DNA of 64,000 bases. Origin: Prorocentrum cordatum. Taxonomy: Eukaryota > Sar > Dinophyceae > Prorocentrales > Prorocentraceae. Every line of letters starts with the position of its first letter. Position 1 is the first letter of the stretch. This document shows, piece by piece, positions 10,914-23,647 of the stretch. A model generated the notes under the pieces. That model was given only the letters and a program-made list of their open reading frames with translations, made no database searches and was not told the DNA's origin. The stretch spans positions 186,501 through 250,500 of the forward strand of contig CAUYUJ010014754.1 of the NCBI GenBank assembly GCA_963575745.1, in the 5' to 3' direction. The position numbers and the translations under genes are program-made.

Positions 10914-11091
10914 TGATCACCGCCCACCAAACCACCCCAACCCAACCCGAAGGCCACGATTTGCCCTCCATTTCCAGTGGGGGGGGGTCGGGGAACATCG
11001 AAAAAACACGTGGAACTCGTACCCCCCCCACCCGAAATTCGGGTCAAATTCGGGTCTTCGGGTTGGGTTGGGGTGGTTTGGTAGGTAGTCA
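10914..11091. mobile_element. Foldback/MITE-like element 1, copy A (about 178 bp)
   Basis: A perfect 27-bp terminal inverted repeat pairs 10,926-10,952 (starting ACCAAACCACCCCAACCCAA) with 11,056-11,082 (ending GGGTTGGGGTGGTTTGGT). It extends imperfectly outward to TGATCACC and GGTAGTCA. The centre holds TTTCCAGTGGGGGGG and a GAAAAAACACGTG segment. A second copy with the same ends and centre lies at 34,794-34,964. No coding capacity, so it would be non-autonomous; the mobilising family is unknown. Confidence 0.8.
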
Positions 11092-11242
11092 TTTGAAAGC
11101 GGCCCCCCTCCATCTTTGAAGTTGCAAAAGCGTCGACCTTTGCGATCCGACCTGGTGAGGACGTCTCGGGCGACGCGTGCCCGGCCCGCCGCGCCCGCCG
11201 CGCCCGGGGGTGCGACGGGGAGGTGTTGCTTACGAGGATGTT

Positions 11243-11423
11243 ACTCCAGATTTCGTAATAAAAGGGAGGGGGTCTGGACCCTCCAAGACAAGCCATTTCA
11301 GACCTCCCCCGTGGGAGAACCCTCCAAAACATCGTCCCCAGACCCCCCCAGGCGCTCCAAGATAGCCTGGAAGAGACCCCCCCCGAAATGAGACCCCCCT
11401 CCCTTTATTACGAAATCTGGAGT
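11243..11423. mobile_element. Foldback/MITE-like element 2, copy A (about 180 bp)
   Basis: Ends ACTCCAGATTTCGTAATAAA at 11,243 and TTTATTACGAAATCTGGAGT at 11,423 are inverted repeats of about 30 bp with one indel. The interior has a further symmetric GGGGGTCT/AGACCCCC pair and CATCGTCCCCAGAC. The same element, in the other orientation, is at 59,574-59,746. No coding capacity. No clear target duplication was seen. Confidence 0.8.
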
Positions 11424-11439
11424 GGGCAGCGCGGGCCCA

Positions 11440-11700
11440 AACAGCGTGTTTCTAATGCACTGCTGGGTGCGATCGACGTGGGGCAAATTGTGTGGTGTTA
11501 TCTACGTTGTGGGTTCTGTGTTGTGCACTCTCGCTTGCGCAATCTGTGTTGTTCAATACATGTGGCGCGATCTATGTGGTGCAATTGACTACCCTGCACC
11601 GCGCTTGACCGCTCCACTGCTCGCGCAAACATCCCACCCACCCACCCGCAACTTGGTTCGCAAACTCTCTTAAGACCGTGACGGTGGGTACCAAATAGCA
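11440..11700. repeat. Dispersed repeat module with CGCAACATCCCACCC-like segment
   Basis: The segment with a TCGCGCAAACATCCCACCCACCC-like core and CTTGGTTCGCAAA recurs near 13,010-13,075 and 15,920-15,985, each time upstream of the GCGGCGATTGCGATGG module or its remnant. It is the left part of the larger composite repeat of 11.4-16.8 kb. Confidence 0.6.
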
Positions 11701-12310
11701 CTTGCCAACGACAGCGACGCCGACGACGACAGCGACAACGACGACGACGACGCCGCCGACAACGACTACGACGACACCGACGACGTCTCCAACGACTTCG
11801 ACGACGACGACGACAACGACGACGACGACACCGACAACGACGACGACGACGCCGTCGCCGCCGACGGCGACGACGATGACAACGCCGACGACGACGACGA
11901 CGCCGACAACTCCGACGACGACGACGACGACGTCGCCAACGACGGCGACGACGACGAGGGAGAAGGGAGAACGACGACGGCGACAACGACGACAACGACG
12001 AGGGAGAAGGGAGGACGACGGCTACGACGCGAACGACGAAGAAGGAGGGAGGGCGGCGACGCCGACGACGACAATGACGAGGGAGGAGGAAAGACGACGA
12101 CGACGACGACGACGACGACGGCGACGAAATAGGAGGGACAACGACGAAACGCAGGCGAAGACGACGAGGGAGGAAGGACGACCACGGCGACAACGACGAC
12201 GGAAACGACGACGACGTCAACAGGACGACGACGACGACGACGACGAGGAAAGACAGGACGACGACGGCGACGACGACGACGAGGAGGAGGGAGGACGGCG
12301 ACGGCGACGA
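11701..12310. repeat. GAC-type triplet array, about 600 bp
   Basis: Imperfect GAC/AAC/GGC triplets, later mixed with AGG. It yields frames of T/P, R or D/E on + and R, S or V on - up to about 270 codons. It sits inside the composite repeat rather than at its edge. Confidence 0.95.
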
Positions 12311-12900
12311 CGATGCAATAGCGCGCGCCCACGCTTTTGTTGTAAATCAGCGTTGCGAAACCCACTGGGTTTGTCGTTTGTTTGAACACTCGATTTTGAC
12401 ATCTTTCCGAATCCGATGGTTTTTGAAGGATTTCGGCATGCGCGCTCGACGACGCGCGCGCGCACTTCGTCACATTTTTTGCAGGGGCTGCTCGCGACGG
12501 CACGCGCGCAAGGGCGTTCGAAAGATTTCGACATGCGCGCGCGAAGCCCGTTTTTTTTTGTTCTTCGAACATGCTGAAAAACCATGGTTTCGTAAGATTT
12601 GCAAGAGCGCGCGTACTTGTTTTTAGAAATCAGTGTTGCGAGACCGTGCGCTTTTATATGTGTTCTTGACACTCGAGTTTGACATCCTTGCGAAACCGAA
12701 GGTTTTTCTTCTAACGATTTCGGAATGCGCGCGCGACGACGCGCGCATGTGCACTGCGTTTAATTGTCGTGCCAGGGATTATTGAATGCGTGTTTTTTGA
12801 TAAACGAGTGTGCGCGCATAGTCTTTTGTGCAGAGGATAGCGGGGGGAACGAATACTGGCTTGGCTGGGATAGTATGAAATCACAGGTCGGGTGGACATT
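12311..12900. repeat. Repeat with palindromic CGCGCGACGACGCGCG core
   Basis: Units contain a TTTTTGAAGGATTTCGGCATG-like lead, GCGCGCGACGACGCGCGCG, then CACTTCGTCACATTT and GGCACGCGCGCAAGGGCGTTCG, and a GAACATGCTGAAAAACCA end. Copies lie near 12,400, 12,690, 13,400, 13,690, 13,970, 16,310 and 16,560. Their CpG content and palindromic core are unusual. Confidence 0.75.
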
Positions 12901-14300
12901 GGGTCAGAATCTTATGTGTTTTACATAGGTTCCTGGGGGGTCTTTAAGTCCGGGAGGTTGTGGAAGAATTTTGTTTTGTCGAGAAGAGAACTGAATTTAA
13001 CAAACGAGTTGACACATCCCATGCTTTTGCAATCATACCACCCACCCGCCCGCAATTCGGCTTGCAAAACCTATGCGCTGACGATTCCGATGAATGCTTG
13101 GCGTTAGCTGGTGCACCTCTGCGGCCGCGCCAACCCGTTCGCACGCGCGCAGCGGCCAGCTAATTTGGCGCGACCGACGCGGCCGCGGTGGCGCTGACCG
13201 CTGGGCACATCCCGGCTGGCATGTCATTGCGGGTCGGCAATTTGGGCGGGCGCGGTATCATGGCAACGTCGACAATGGTAGACACGATGATGATCGCAAC
13301 GATGTTGGTGGCGATGTTGACGACGACGGCGCGGCCAGTGCTGGCGCCGATGCTGTTCGCGACGTCGACGATGACGGCGCCTTCGCGTCGGTGATGAAGG
13401 TTTTGGCAAGAGTTCGACATGCGCGCGCGGCCGACGCGCGAGAGTGGCCCGCCTGGTTTTATTTGACGCGGGTCGCACCCCCCCGCCCAGCATGCGCGCA
13501 GGGGCGTGCGAATGCTGTCGGCATGCGGCGCCAGAGGCCCGTTTGGCAGAATTCCATGAACATGTTGAAGAACTTATTGTTTTCTCGAAAATGCGAAAGG
13601 GCGCATGCTTTTTTGAAAACTGATGTTGCGAATGTTGTGTGTTTTGTATGTGTGTTTAGATCCGGTTTTGAATTCGCTACGCCACCGAAGGTTTTTGACG
13701 GAGTCCGGCATGCTCGCGCGACGACGCGCGCGTGCATTTCGCTACAATTTGTTGCGAAGAACTCTCGCGACGGCACGCGCGCAGGGGCGTTCGAGCGATT
13801 TCGACCTGCGCGCGCGAAGCCCGCTTGGTTGCATTTTTTGAACATGCTGAGAAACCGATGGTTTCTTAAGATTTCGCAAGAGCGCGCGCGTAAGCTTTTT
13901 TGGACAAGCAGTGTTGCGAGACCGCGTGTTTTTATATGTGTTTTTTCGTCACTCCATTTTCACATCTTTAAGAAACCGAACGTTTTCGAAGGATTGCGAA
14001 ATGCTCGCGCGACGACGCGCGCGTGTGCACTCCGTTTCATTTGTCGCAAGGGGTCTTCGAAAACGAATGACTGTTGATAAACAAGTGCGCGCGCGTGGTA
14101 TTATCTGCAGAGGATGACGGGGGGGGGCGATACCTGTTGGGCAGGGGCACGAATTCATACTTAGGATGGGCGATGGGGCAGGGTCATATGTAAATTGCAA
14201 TGCGAAGCGGGGGGTCGATAATTGGGGGGGGGTGTTTTTTGTACGAAGGAGAATCTACGCGGTGCAATGTGCGCATTTCAGTTAGTGTTGTGCAAATCGC
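12901..14300. repeat. Composite copy of the CGCGCGACGACGCGCG repeat with GCGGCGATTGCGATGG module
   Basis: Three to four core units (13,400-14,130) follow a module at 13,070-13,260. That module contains GCGCAGCGGCCAGCTAATTTGG and CATGGCAACGTCGACAATGGT-like stretches, which recur near 16,070 and 16,195. A + frame of about 327 codons (13,094-14,077) crosses the units but consists of the repeat in changing phase. I do not accept it as a gene. Confidence 0.7.
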
Positions 14301-15480
14301 TAAACATTGACGAGTGAGTTGTCTAGTCCATGCGGCGGCGATTGTGATGGCTGCTTGGCGCCAGCCGGCGCATCGCTGCGGCCGCGCTGGCGGGCGCGAG
14401 CTCGCGCGCAGAGCGGCCGGCTAGCCTGGCGCGACCGACGAGTCCGCGGCGGCGCCGATCGGCAATTTGCGCGAGGGCCGGCGCCTGGCCCCCCGAGGCC
14501 GGGCCCGAGGGTGGCGTCGCCGGGAGCCGGCGGGCCGAGCCCTCCATCGGCCCTCTCATTGCGGCGGTTTCCTCTGGAGGTTCCTTGTCTTCGCGCTTCC
14601 TGGCGACGGCCGCCGTCTTGCTCGCGGCCCGTGACTCGCGCCTCCAGACAGGGACAAGTTCGGCGCCCGAGCGGGCGGGCGCCCATCCACGCCCTCACCG
14701 ACCGTCTGCGCGACGCCGAGTCGCAGCACGAGACGCGGGCCAGCGAATTCGCCGCGGCGCGCAGTCGACAAACGGCGCAATTATCCAGCGCGGCGGTAAG
14801 CCGGCTAGGCGAATCCACAGAAGGGGCGCAATCAAGGTGAGTTGCTGGCGCTGGGCGCGCCGTCAGCGGCCTTCCATCGAGTCTCCAGTAAAATCAGAAA
14901 GCCCCTGCGCCTTGGCGGCCGGAAGCTGGCGTTGCTTGATTGGGGGCGAAGACGTGCGTCAGCAGACTGCCGGAGTCGCGGCTCGATGGAGAGTAAATTG
15001 CTCCTGTGGGACGACGCCAGGCGAGCGCCTGCACGGCGCGCGGCTGCGCGGGGCGGCCCCGCTACTTGCGCCTGGCAGGTCGCCCACGCAGCGAGGTTGG
15101 ACCCTCGCTGTCCCCCGCCCGCCCCCCCCCCGCCGCCGCCGCCGCGCGCCCCGCCCTCCCCCTGTCAAGGGGGCTCAGGAGTCGAGGTTATCAATTCGGC
15201 GTTGGCCAGGTTGGGTCCGCGGAGGGCGAGGCGCGCGCCCTGCCGGCCCTGCGCCCTCGGCAGGCCCTCTGAGGCGCGGGGTGCCCTTGCGAACCCTCGC
15301 GGCTCATCGGGCCCCCCAGACGCGCCCAGGCGCGCCCCTCCCTAGCTGGCTTCCGCCGAGCGCGTGGGATGCAGCAGACTCTGGCCATCCGCCCGGGCTG
15401 GTTTGCAGAGGGGGGCTCGGCCCCCCGGCAAAGAGATTCCTGGCGGATCGCGCAAAACGAGGGGGAGGGTAGCATATCTT
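14301..15480 (+). other. GC-rich island with overlapping open frames, status unknown
   Basis: It starts with a remnant of the GCGGCGATTGTGATGG module (14,325-14,440), then about 1 kb of very GC-rich sequence. The frame 14,307-14,840 ends in a hydrophilic stretch that could form a coiled coil (LTDRLRDAESQHETRASEF). Other frames are R/A/P-rich. It might be a degraded gene or transposon ORF1; I cannot name it. The codon signal is confounded by high GC on both strands. Confidence 0.25.
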
Positions 15481-15813
15481 TCCTTTCCTATGATGTATGC
15501 GTATATGTATACATATATGCACACACGCATGCACGCGTACACCTGTACATGCGCACATATGCACATATATATATATACATATATATACATACGAACACAC
15601 ACCTCCAAACACAACGAGTCATACACAAGCATAGACATATATATATATATATATATATACATACATACGTATGCCTACGCATATACACCATACATAAACA
15701 GAATCACCTGCACAAGCATGTACACCTAACCTCCAGTTACCTCGGCACTGCTCACATGCGTAGACATCTGCATGCATACACTTATACAAATACGAAAACG
15801 TGCACACACATAT

Positions 15814-15851
<38 letters not shown>

Positions 15852-15860
15852 GTACATGGG
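15481..15860. repeat. AT-rich CATA/TATG microsatellite region
   Basis: Alternating ATAC/CATA/TATA and CACA runs with a pure TA tract near 15,640-15,660 and another near 15,815-15,845. This is a sharp compositional contrast to the GC-rich flank. Similar but shorter tracts lie at 43,180-43,265 and 45,775-45,845. Confidence 0.9.
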
Positions 15861-16760
15861 TTCGAACATATGTGATGCCATCTACGTGGTGCTATCGAGT
15901 TTATTGCTTTCGCGCGCGACCACCTCCCATGCTCGCGCAACCATCCTACCCGCCCACCCGTGACGTGGTTTGCAAAGCCCATGCGGCGGCGATTGCGATG
16001 GGCGTTTGGCGCTGGCGGGTGCATCGCCGCGGCCGCGATGGCCCGCACATTGTTGCGCGCGCAGCGGCCAGCTAGTTTGGGGCGACCGACGCGACCGTGG
16101 TGGCGCTAACCGCCGGGTGCTTCCCAGCGCGTCTCGCAGGCCGCGTTGACGCGCGGGCACTTCAGTGCGATCCGTTGACTTGAGAGGGCGCGGTACCATG
16201 GCGACGCCGGCGACGGTTGACACGATGATGGTAGTAACGATGCCGACGTCGTGGCCACTGACGGCGCCGATGCTGGTCACGCCGATTATGGTACTGGTAT
16301 CCTCGCGTCGGTGGCGAGCGCTTTGCAACGGTTACGGCATGCGCACGCGGCCGACTCGCGCGAGTGGCCCGCATGGAATGGTTTGTCAGGGATCGTTCCC
16401 CCCGACACGCGCCCGAGGGTGTTCGAATGACTTCGAAAGCGCGCGCGAAAGCAAATTTGGTCGAATGTGTTGGACATCGGAGTTTGCAAGAGCGCGCGCG
16501 CAGACTTGAGTTTCGAAAGCAGGCGTTGCCTAACCAAGCGTGTTCACTTCCTCACGAAACTTGACAGGTTGTGCAGGATTTTGGGATGCGCGCGCGACGA
16601 CGCGTGCTTGCGCACCTTGAACTTTTTCTGTTGTGATGAACTTTTGAACACTGATGATTGGACTGCGCGCGCGTAGAACCTGTTGCAGGGAGTTGCGAGG
16701 GGTGTCGATACTGGCTCGGCTGGGGCTGTCGGGGCTCATATTGAGGATGAGCGATGTGGC
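15861..16760. repeat. Third composite copy of the 11.4-16.8 kb repeat
   Basis: In order: GTGCTATCGAGTTTATTGC, the CGCAACCATCCTACCCGCC module, GCGGCGATTGCGATGGGCG, the CATGGCGACGCCGGCGAC module and two CGCGCGACGACGCG-type units. The order matches 12,990-13,560, so whole modules were copied together. Confidence 0.7.
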
Positions 16761-16849
16761 AGAATCGCTTGTAAATCGCAATACGGAAAAAAAGGTGGTA
16801 AAACCGAACTCCTGTCTAGAAATGGAGAGTTTGTGTGGACGGTGACGAG

Positions 16850-17000
16850 GTGACGATGGGGCGGCGACGGCGCGGCCGCCGCCAGACCGCCACCCAGGCC
16901 CAGACGACAGGCGGCAACGAGGCGGCGACGGCGGCAGCATAGCCGCCAGGCCGCCACCCAGGCCCACTTCTTCAGAAGATAAGCGAAAACAACTACGTGA
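16850..17000. repeat. Two tandem copies of a 70-bp GCCGCCACCCAGGCCCA unit
   Basis: ACCGCCACCCAGGCCCAGA and GCCGCCACCCAGGCCCACT are separated by GGCGGCAACGAGGCGGCGAC-type sequence. Short local duplication with no coding signal. Confidence 0.6.
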
Positions 17001-17039
17001 AAACATTGTTTGGGGAACAAGGATCGAGGACGAGAAGGG

Positions 17040-18520
17040 GGAGAGAGGGATGATGAGAAGCAGGAGAAAGGGGTATGGAGGAGGAGGAGAAGGAGGAGGA
17101 GGAGGAGGAGGAGGAGAAGGTGGTGGTGGTGGTGGAGGAAAAGGAGATGAAGCAGGGTGCGCAAGGCGAGGGGGAATTGGGGGAGAGGGAGGGGAAGACT
17201 GTCGTAGACGAGGCGGAGATGGAGGAGGAGGGGAGGCCCTTGGCCGTCCAGGACCTCCAGCTGTATTTCGACCGGTGGTGGGCATGGACCGCATCAGACG
17301 TCCTGATGAAAACCTTCAGCGAGGGCTCCTGCGATAGCGATATTCCAGGGGTGTGCCCGTACAGGATGGTATCATCGTCCTCGTCTTTCATCTTCCTGCT
17401 TCTGCTGCTCATATACTCCCTCCTCCGCCGCGTTTCCTCACTCCTACCCCTCCTTTGACTTCTCATCCCTTCTGCCCGCTCAGTAGCCGACGTGGCTCAA
17501 GATTCTCGAGTGTCCAGTGGGGGGTGCGGTCGACTTCATCCGGCCCCCTTGCGAGCACAAGGGGATTCAACAACTCGAAGCCACCGCCCGCCACTGGCTC
17601 ACTTCCTTCTCCTCCTGATCCTCCTCCTCCTCCTGATCCTCCTCCTACTCCTCCTCCTACTCCTCCTCCTCCTGATCCTCCTCCTACTCCTCCTTGTCCT
17701 ACTCCTCCTTGTCCCTCCTATTGCCTTGCTTCTCCTCTCTCTTCCAGCCCGTATAGCTGCTCCTTCATCCCTCTGGCCTGCTCCCTCCGTCCTGCCTCCA
17801 CCTTACCTTTGCCATAGGCACTGAGAAAGGGGCACAAAGGAGGAGGATAAGTAGGAGGAGGAGGAGTAGGAGGAGTAGGAGTAGGAGGAGGGAGGAGGAG
17901 GAGGAAGCGGAGGCGGAGGAGGAGGAGGAGGAGGAGTAACAGCATCAGCAGCAGGAGGAGATGCAGCAGCGGCAAGAGGGGAGGAGGAACGGAGGTGAGC
18001 GGAGGAGAAGAAAGAGGAGGAGGAGGAGGAGGAGGAGGAGGATCAGGAGGAGGACGGCGCCGACCGCAACGAGGGCGAATGATTAGATGAGGGGGAGGCG
18101 GAGGAAGAGGAGGAGGAGGAGGAGGAGGAGGAGGTGAAGGGGGGAGACTGGGGAAGCCTCTCCCTGAGGATGCATTTCGACCAGTACATGCAGGTTGAAA
18201 GGCGCGTGCCGTGTTTCAGCTTGGCGGGGAAGCACACGGGCGCGGATGGCCCGACCTGTGACAATCCCATGGCCTCTTCCTCCCTCTCCTCGTCCTTCTC
18301 GTCGTCCTCGTCCTCTGTAGCTTTCTCCCACGCGACTGCCTGCACACCATCCTCGTGATCCTCATGAGAAGCCTTTCCCTTGTCAGCATACCCTCTCCTG
18401 GTTCTCCTCCTTCTGCTATTCCTGCTCTTCCTCCCTTCTCCTCCTCCTCCTCCTTCTCATGTTCTTCATCATGATCCTTCCTCGTCCGTTCCGTTACCCC
18501 CCCCCCTCCTCATCGTTCGT
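17040..18520. repeat. Alternating GGA and CTC triplet arrays with short coding-like islands
   Basis: GGA arrays at 17,075-17,240 and 17,840-18,145; CTC arrays at 17,603-17,725 and 18,400-18,520. Between them are islands whose + frames are not low-complexity: 17,236-17,370 (DLQLYFDRWWAWTASDVL and SDIPGVCPYRM), about 17,495-17,600 (TWLKILECPVGGAVDFI and HKGIQQLEATARHW) and 18,150-18,290 (MHFDQYMQVE and CFSLAGKHTGADGPT). I do not recognise the family. They may be remnants of one element coding region cut up by triplet expansion. Confidence 0.5.
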
Positions 18521-19495
18521 CTTCTCATCATCGCCAGCCTCGTCGGTCTCATCCGCTCCCATGGTGCATGTTGCATGCGACGGTGGAGACGCCGTGCATG
18601 CCACTGGCCCGAAGAGGCAAAGCAGATCGTGATGATAGCCGCATCGGGACCCCGAGAGCCATGGCGAAGCCGCCTCGTGAGCGAGCGGCAGAGGAGCACG
18701 GCAGCCTCTGCCCGGTATTCGACCGCCTGCCGCGCCTGATGCAGAAGCCGACAGGCACCCAAAAGGATCCGAACCAGGTGCTGGACTAGCGGCCCGTCCT
18801 TTTTGGGTGCCGTCTCACAGCGAGATGGCGCAAGGTCGGGTGCGAGCACACCCGTGCAAGTACAAACACGTGGGGGCGGTCAAACTACCACAAAAAAAAG
18901 GATCCGAACCAGGTAACGAAACGAGCCTTCTGGCACTCTCATCGAAATCCACCCAGGGAAGTAGCCCTTCATCAGGAGAGCGCACACCCCTCACGTGGAG
19001 AAGTACGACTCCCTGGAGAGAGGGAGAGACCACTCCGCAGCTCGCCTCCCGCTTCCATAAATCTACATCCGCCGATGTGGTTTGCGCAGTCCGCGGCCCC
19101 GGGGGCCCCGACCCCTCCCCCCTGACCAATGTTGCGGCCAAGGAGCTGGGGGAGGCGGGATGATTGAAACGCTTGCGCAGAGCCGGTGCTCATTCTTCGC
19201 TGTGTCCTGGTCGCGGAAACAATTCCTGCGCCCATGCCGCTCAGGAGCCGTCTCAAGAGCGTGCTGGGTCAGCGCCATGCTGGGTCGGTGCCTTGTCAAG
19301 CTGGCTCAAGCTGTATGCACCGTGCTTTCCCGCCCCATGGCTTCACTAAGAGCTCTGGGCACTCCCGCCCGTCTCTACACCATACACCTTCTGCCGGCAG
19401 TCACGCCAGTGGGTAAATTGTTGAGTTTCCAATTCCTGTTGGCGTGACTGCAACGGAATGCCTGCCGACCGCTGGGGCGACCACATGAACGACCA
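18521..19495. other. Unassigned, overlapping short frames on both strands
   Basis: GGATCCGAACCAGGT occurs twice, near 18,767 and 18,902, each preceded by an A-rich tract, suggesting a short local duplication. No domain was recognised in frames on either strand. Confidence 0.35.
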
Positions 19496-19720
19496 CGTTT
19501 ACAACCATTTGGTCATCGCCCACGACCGCTTGGAAGCCACACCCGCTGATAAGCGAAACTGCAGGTGGAAACCACGCCCGCCGACAACAGGTGGGAACCA
19601 CACCCGCCGACAGACGAAAGGAAGAACAGGTGGAAGCCGCGCCCATCCACAGGTGAAAGGCTTACTCCCCCTCCAGTGTGACCACCCAGGTGGGGCCTGC
19701 TTCTCACCCATCCTGGCGGT
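19496..19720. repeat. Minisatellite of about 30 bp, AGGTGGAAACCACGCCCGCC type
   Basis: Four to five imperfect units with GGTGGAAACC or GGAAGCC followed by ACGCCCGCCGACA. A related single copy (CCAGGTGAAAGCCACACTC) lies at 19,797. Confidence 0.65.
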
Positions 19721-22226
<2,506 letters not shown>

Positions 22227-23647
22227 TTGCGTGCGGTCGGTGCGGGGACAGGGGCATGCCTAGAACGCCGATTCGCATCGCTCCCGCGAAGAAAGTCCCG
22301 GGGGGGCGTTCTCCGCGCGGCCGACATTCAGAGGCTTCCAGAGCAGGGGGTAGTTGAGTTGGCCAACCTTTTGAACGATGTAGAATTCGAGGGCACATGG
22401 CCCGAGCAGGTCATCGCTGCGATTTGCGCCCTGTTGCCGAGGCCAAATCAGAGAGGCGATGGGGCGATAGCAGTGATCTCGAATTTAATTGAGCTTTGGA
22501 GCCGCGTGCGTTCAGGGCTCGCTGATGGCTTGGAGTTCAGGACTTGATCAGTTCTGGGGCGCAGCCGTGCAAGGTAGCTCAGCTGCGCGAGAAGCGTTGA
22601 TACGCAGTCTGTTAGATGAAACGGCAGTGCTAGCAGGATCTCCGCTTGCAGCGCTGCTTCTTGACGTTGGAAATTCTACGATTCCCTGAGTTTAGCGATG
22701 CGAATTCGCATCGCCTCCGACGTGGGGCCCCCCGCACTGGTCGTTGCTCTGGAGGCGCAGGTCTATTTTAGCGCCCAGGCTTTTGAGGGCTCTAGGAGGA
22801 GCCAGTCTGGCTATCACCCCAACGCGGCCCCAGGTTGCATTCTGGTTTCCGATTCTGGAGCGCGCCCAAAGCCGTGGGGGCGTTCGAGCGGGCGCGGATT
22901 CCGCATGAAGCCGCCGCCTCTGCCGTCGACTTAGGATGCGATACCACCTCGGGCAAGTCTCGCAAGTTGCAGCGAGCGACGCAGAGAGTAGGCATAGCCA
23001 GCAAAAGGTTTTGGCAGATCAGGAAGCTCCGTCGCTCAGCTAAAAACCACCGTCTCTTCGGACCACTGGGGCCCTTCCCCGGGCCGCGCACGGGCGCCGG
23101 GTGGATGGCATTAGCCTTGGTCAGCCGCTGTCTCTCAGGCGCCAGGCTGGTCAGGCCATGGCTGGGCCAGGATGAGGTAGATGTTTGACGACGCCCTGGG
23201 CTACTCACTTGGGGGTAAAAGGCCCAGGGCTCGAACTCCGCAGGCAGTTGGCCCTCGAGTTTTGTGTAGTTGTTTGGAAGTCTTCGCCAGAGCTTCACGA
23301 CCGAATGAGAATGACGCGGAGGCGCCTCGCCCCCGCCCGTGGCCCGCGAAGTCTCGATGGGGTCGGGTCCGAGGCCCCGTCGGCGCGGCGACTGCGTCGC
23401 TTTGCGAGGCAGGGTGGGCCCCGCCAGCCCCCGACTCTCAGCGCCGCCCGATGGGGGGGGGGGCGGGGGCAAGGTCCGGAGGCGTCCCTGCGCCGGCGAC
23501 GAGGGCTTCGAGCCGAGCAAGGAGACGCTTATGTTGCGGATTTGCTGTCTGGTTTTGTCCAGGGCTTGGCGCCCCTGCTCTGTCCCCGGGCGCCCGCTCA
23601 TTATGGCGGCGAGGGGTTGGAGCTCGGGGGCGGGGATGCGCTTTTTT
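22227..23647 (+). pseudogene. LINE-type reverse transcriptase, part 1 (fingers/palm to connection)
   Basis: Successive frames read WPEQVIAAICALLPRP (22,398-22,445), ISNLIELWSRVRSGLAD, then LDQFWGAAVQGSSAAREAL and LDETAVLAGSPLAALLLDV (catalytic-type Asp at 22,663-22,665), then, after a frame change, KFYDSLSLA, LVVALEAQVYFS and, further on, GCDTTSGKSRKLQ with ASKRFWQIRKLRR. The last stretches read SSPELHDRMRMT, CEAGWAPPAPDS and HYGGEGLELGGGDALF. The order and spacing match the RT and connection of protist LINEs. At least six frame changes make it dead. It stops exactly where a CCCGGAAAGGG head begins and resumes at 30,071. Confidence 0.8.

Noticed and set aside
11498-12572. Arg-, Thr- or Val-rich frames over the GAC array
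   Set aside because: Direct translation of a triplet microsatellite in each phase.
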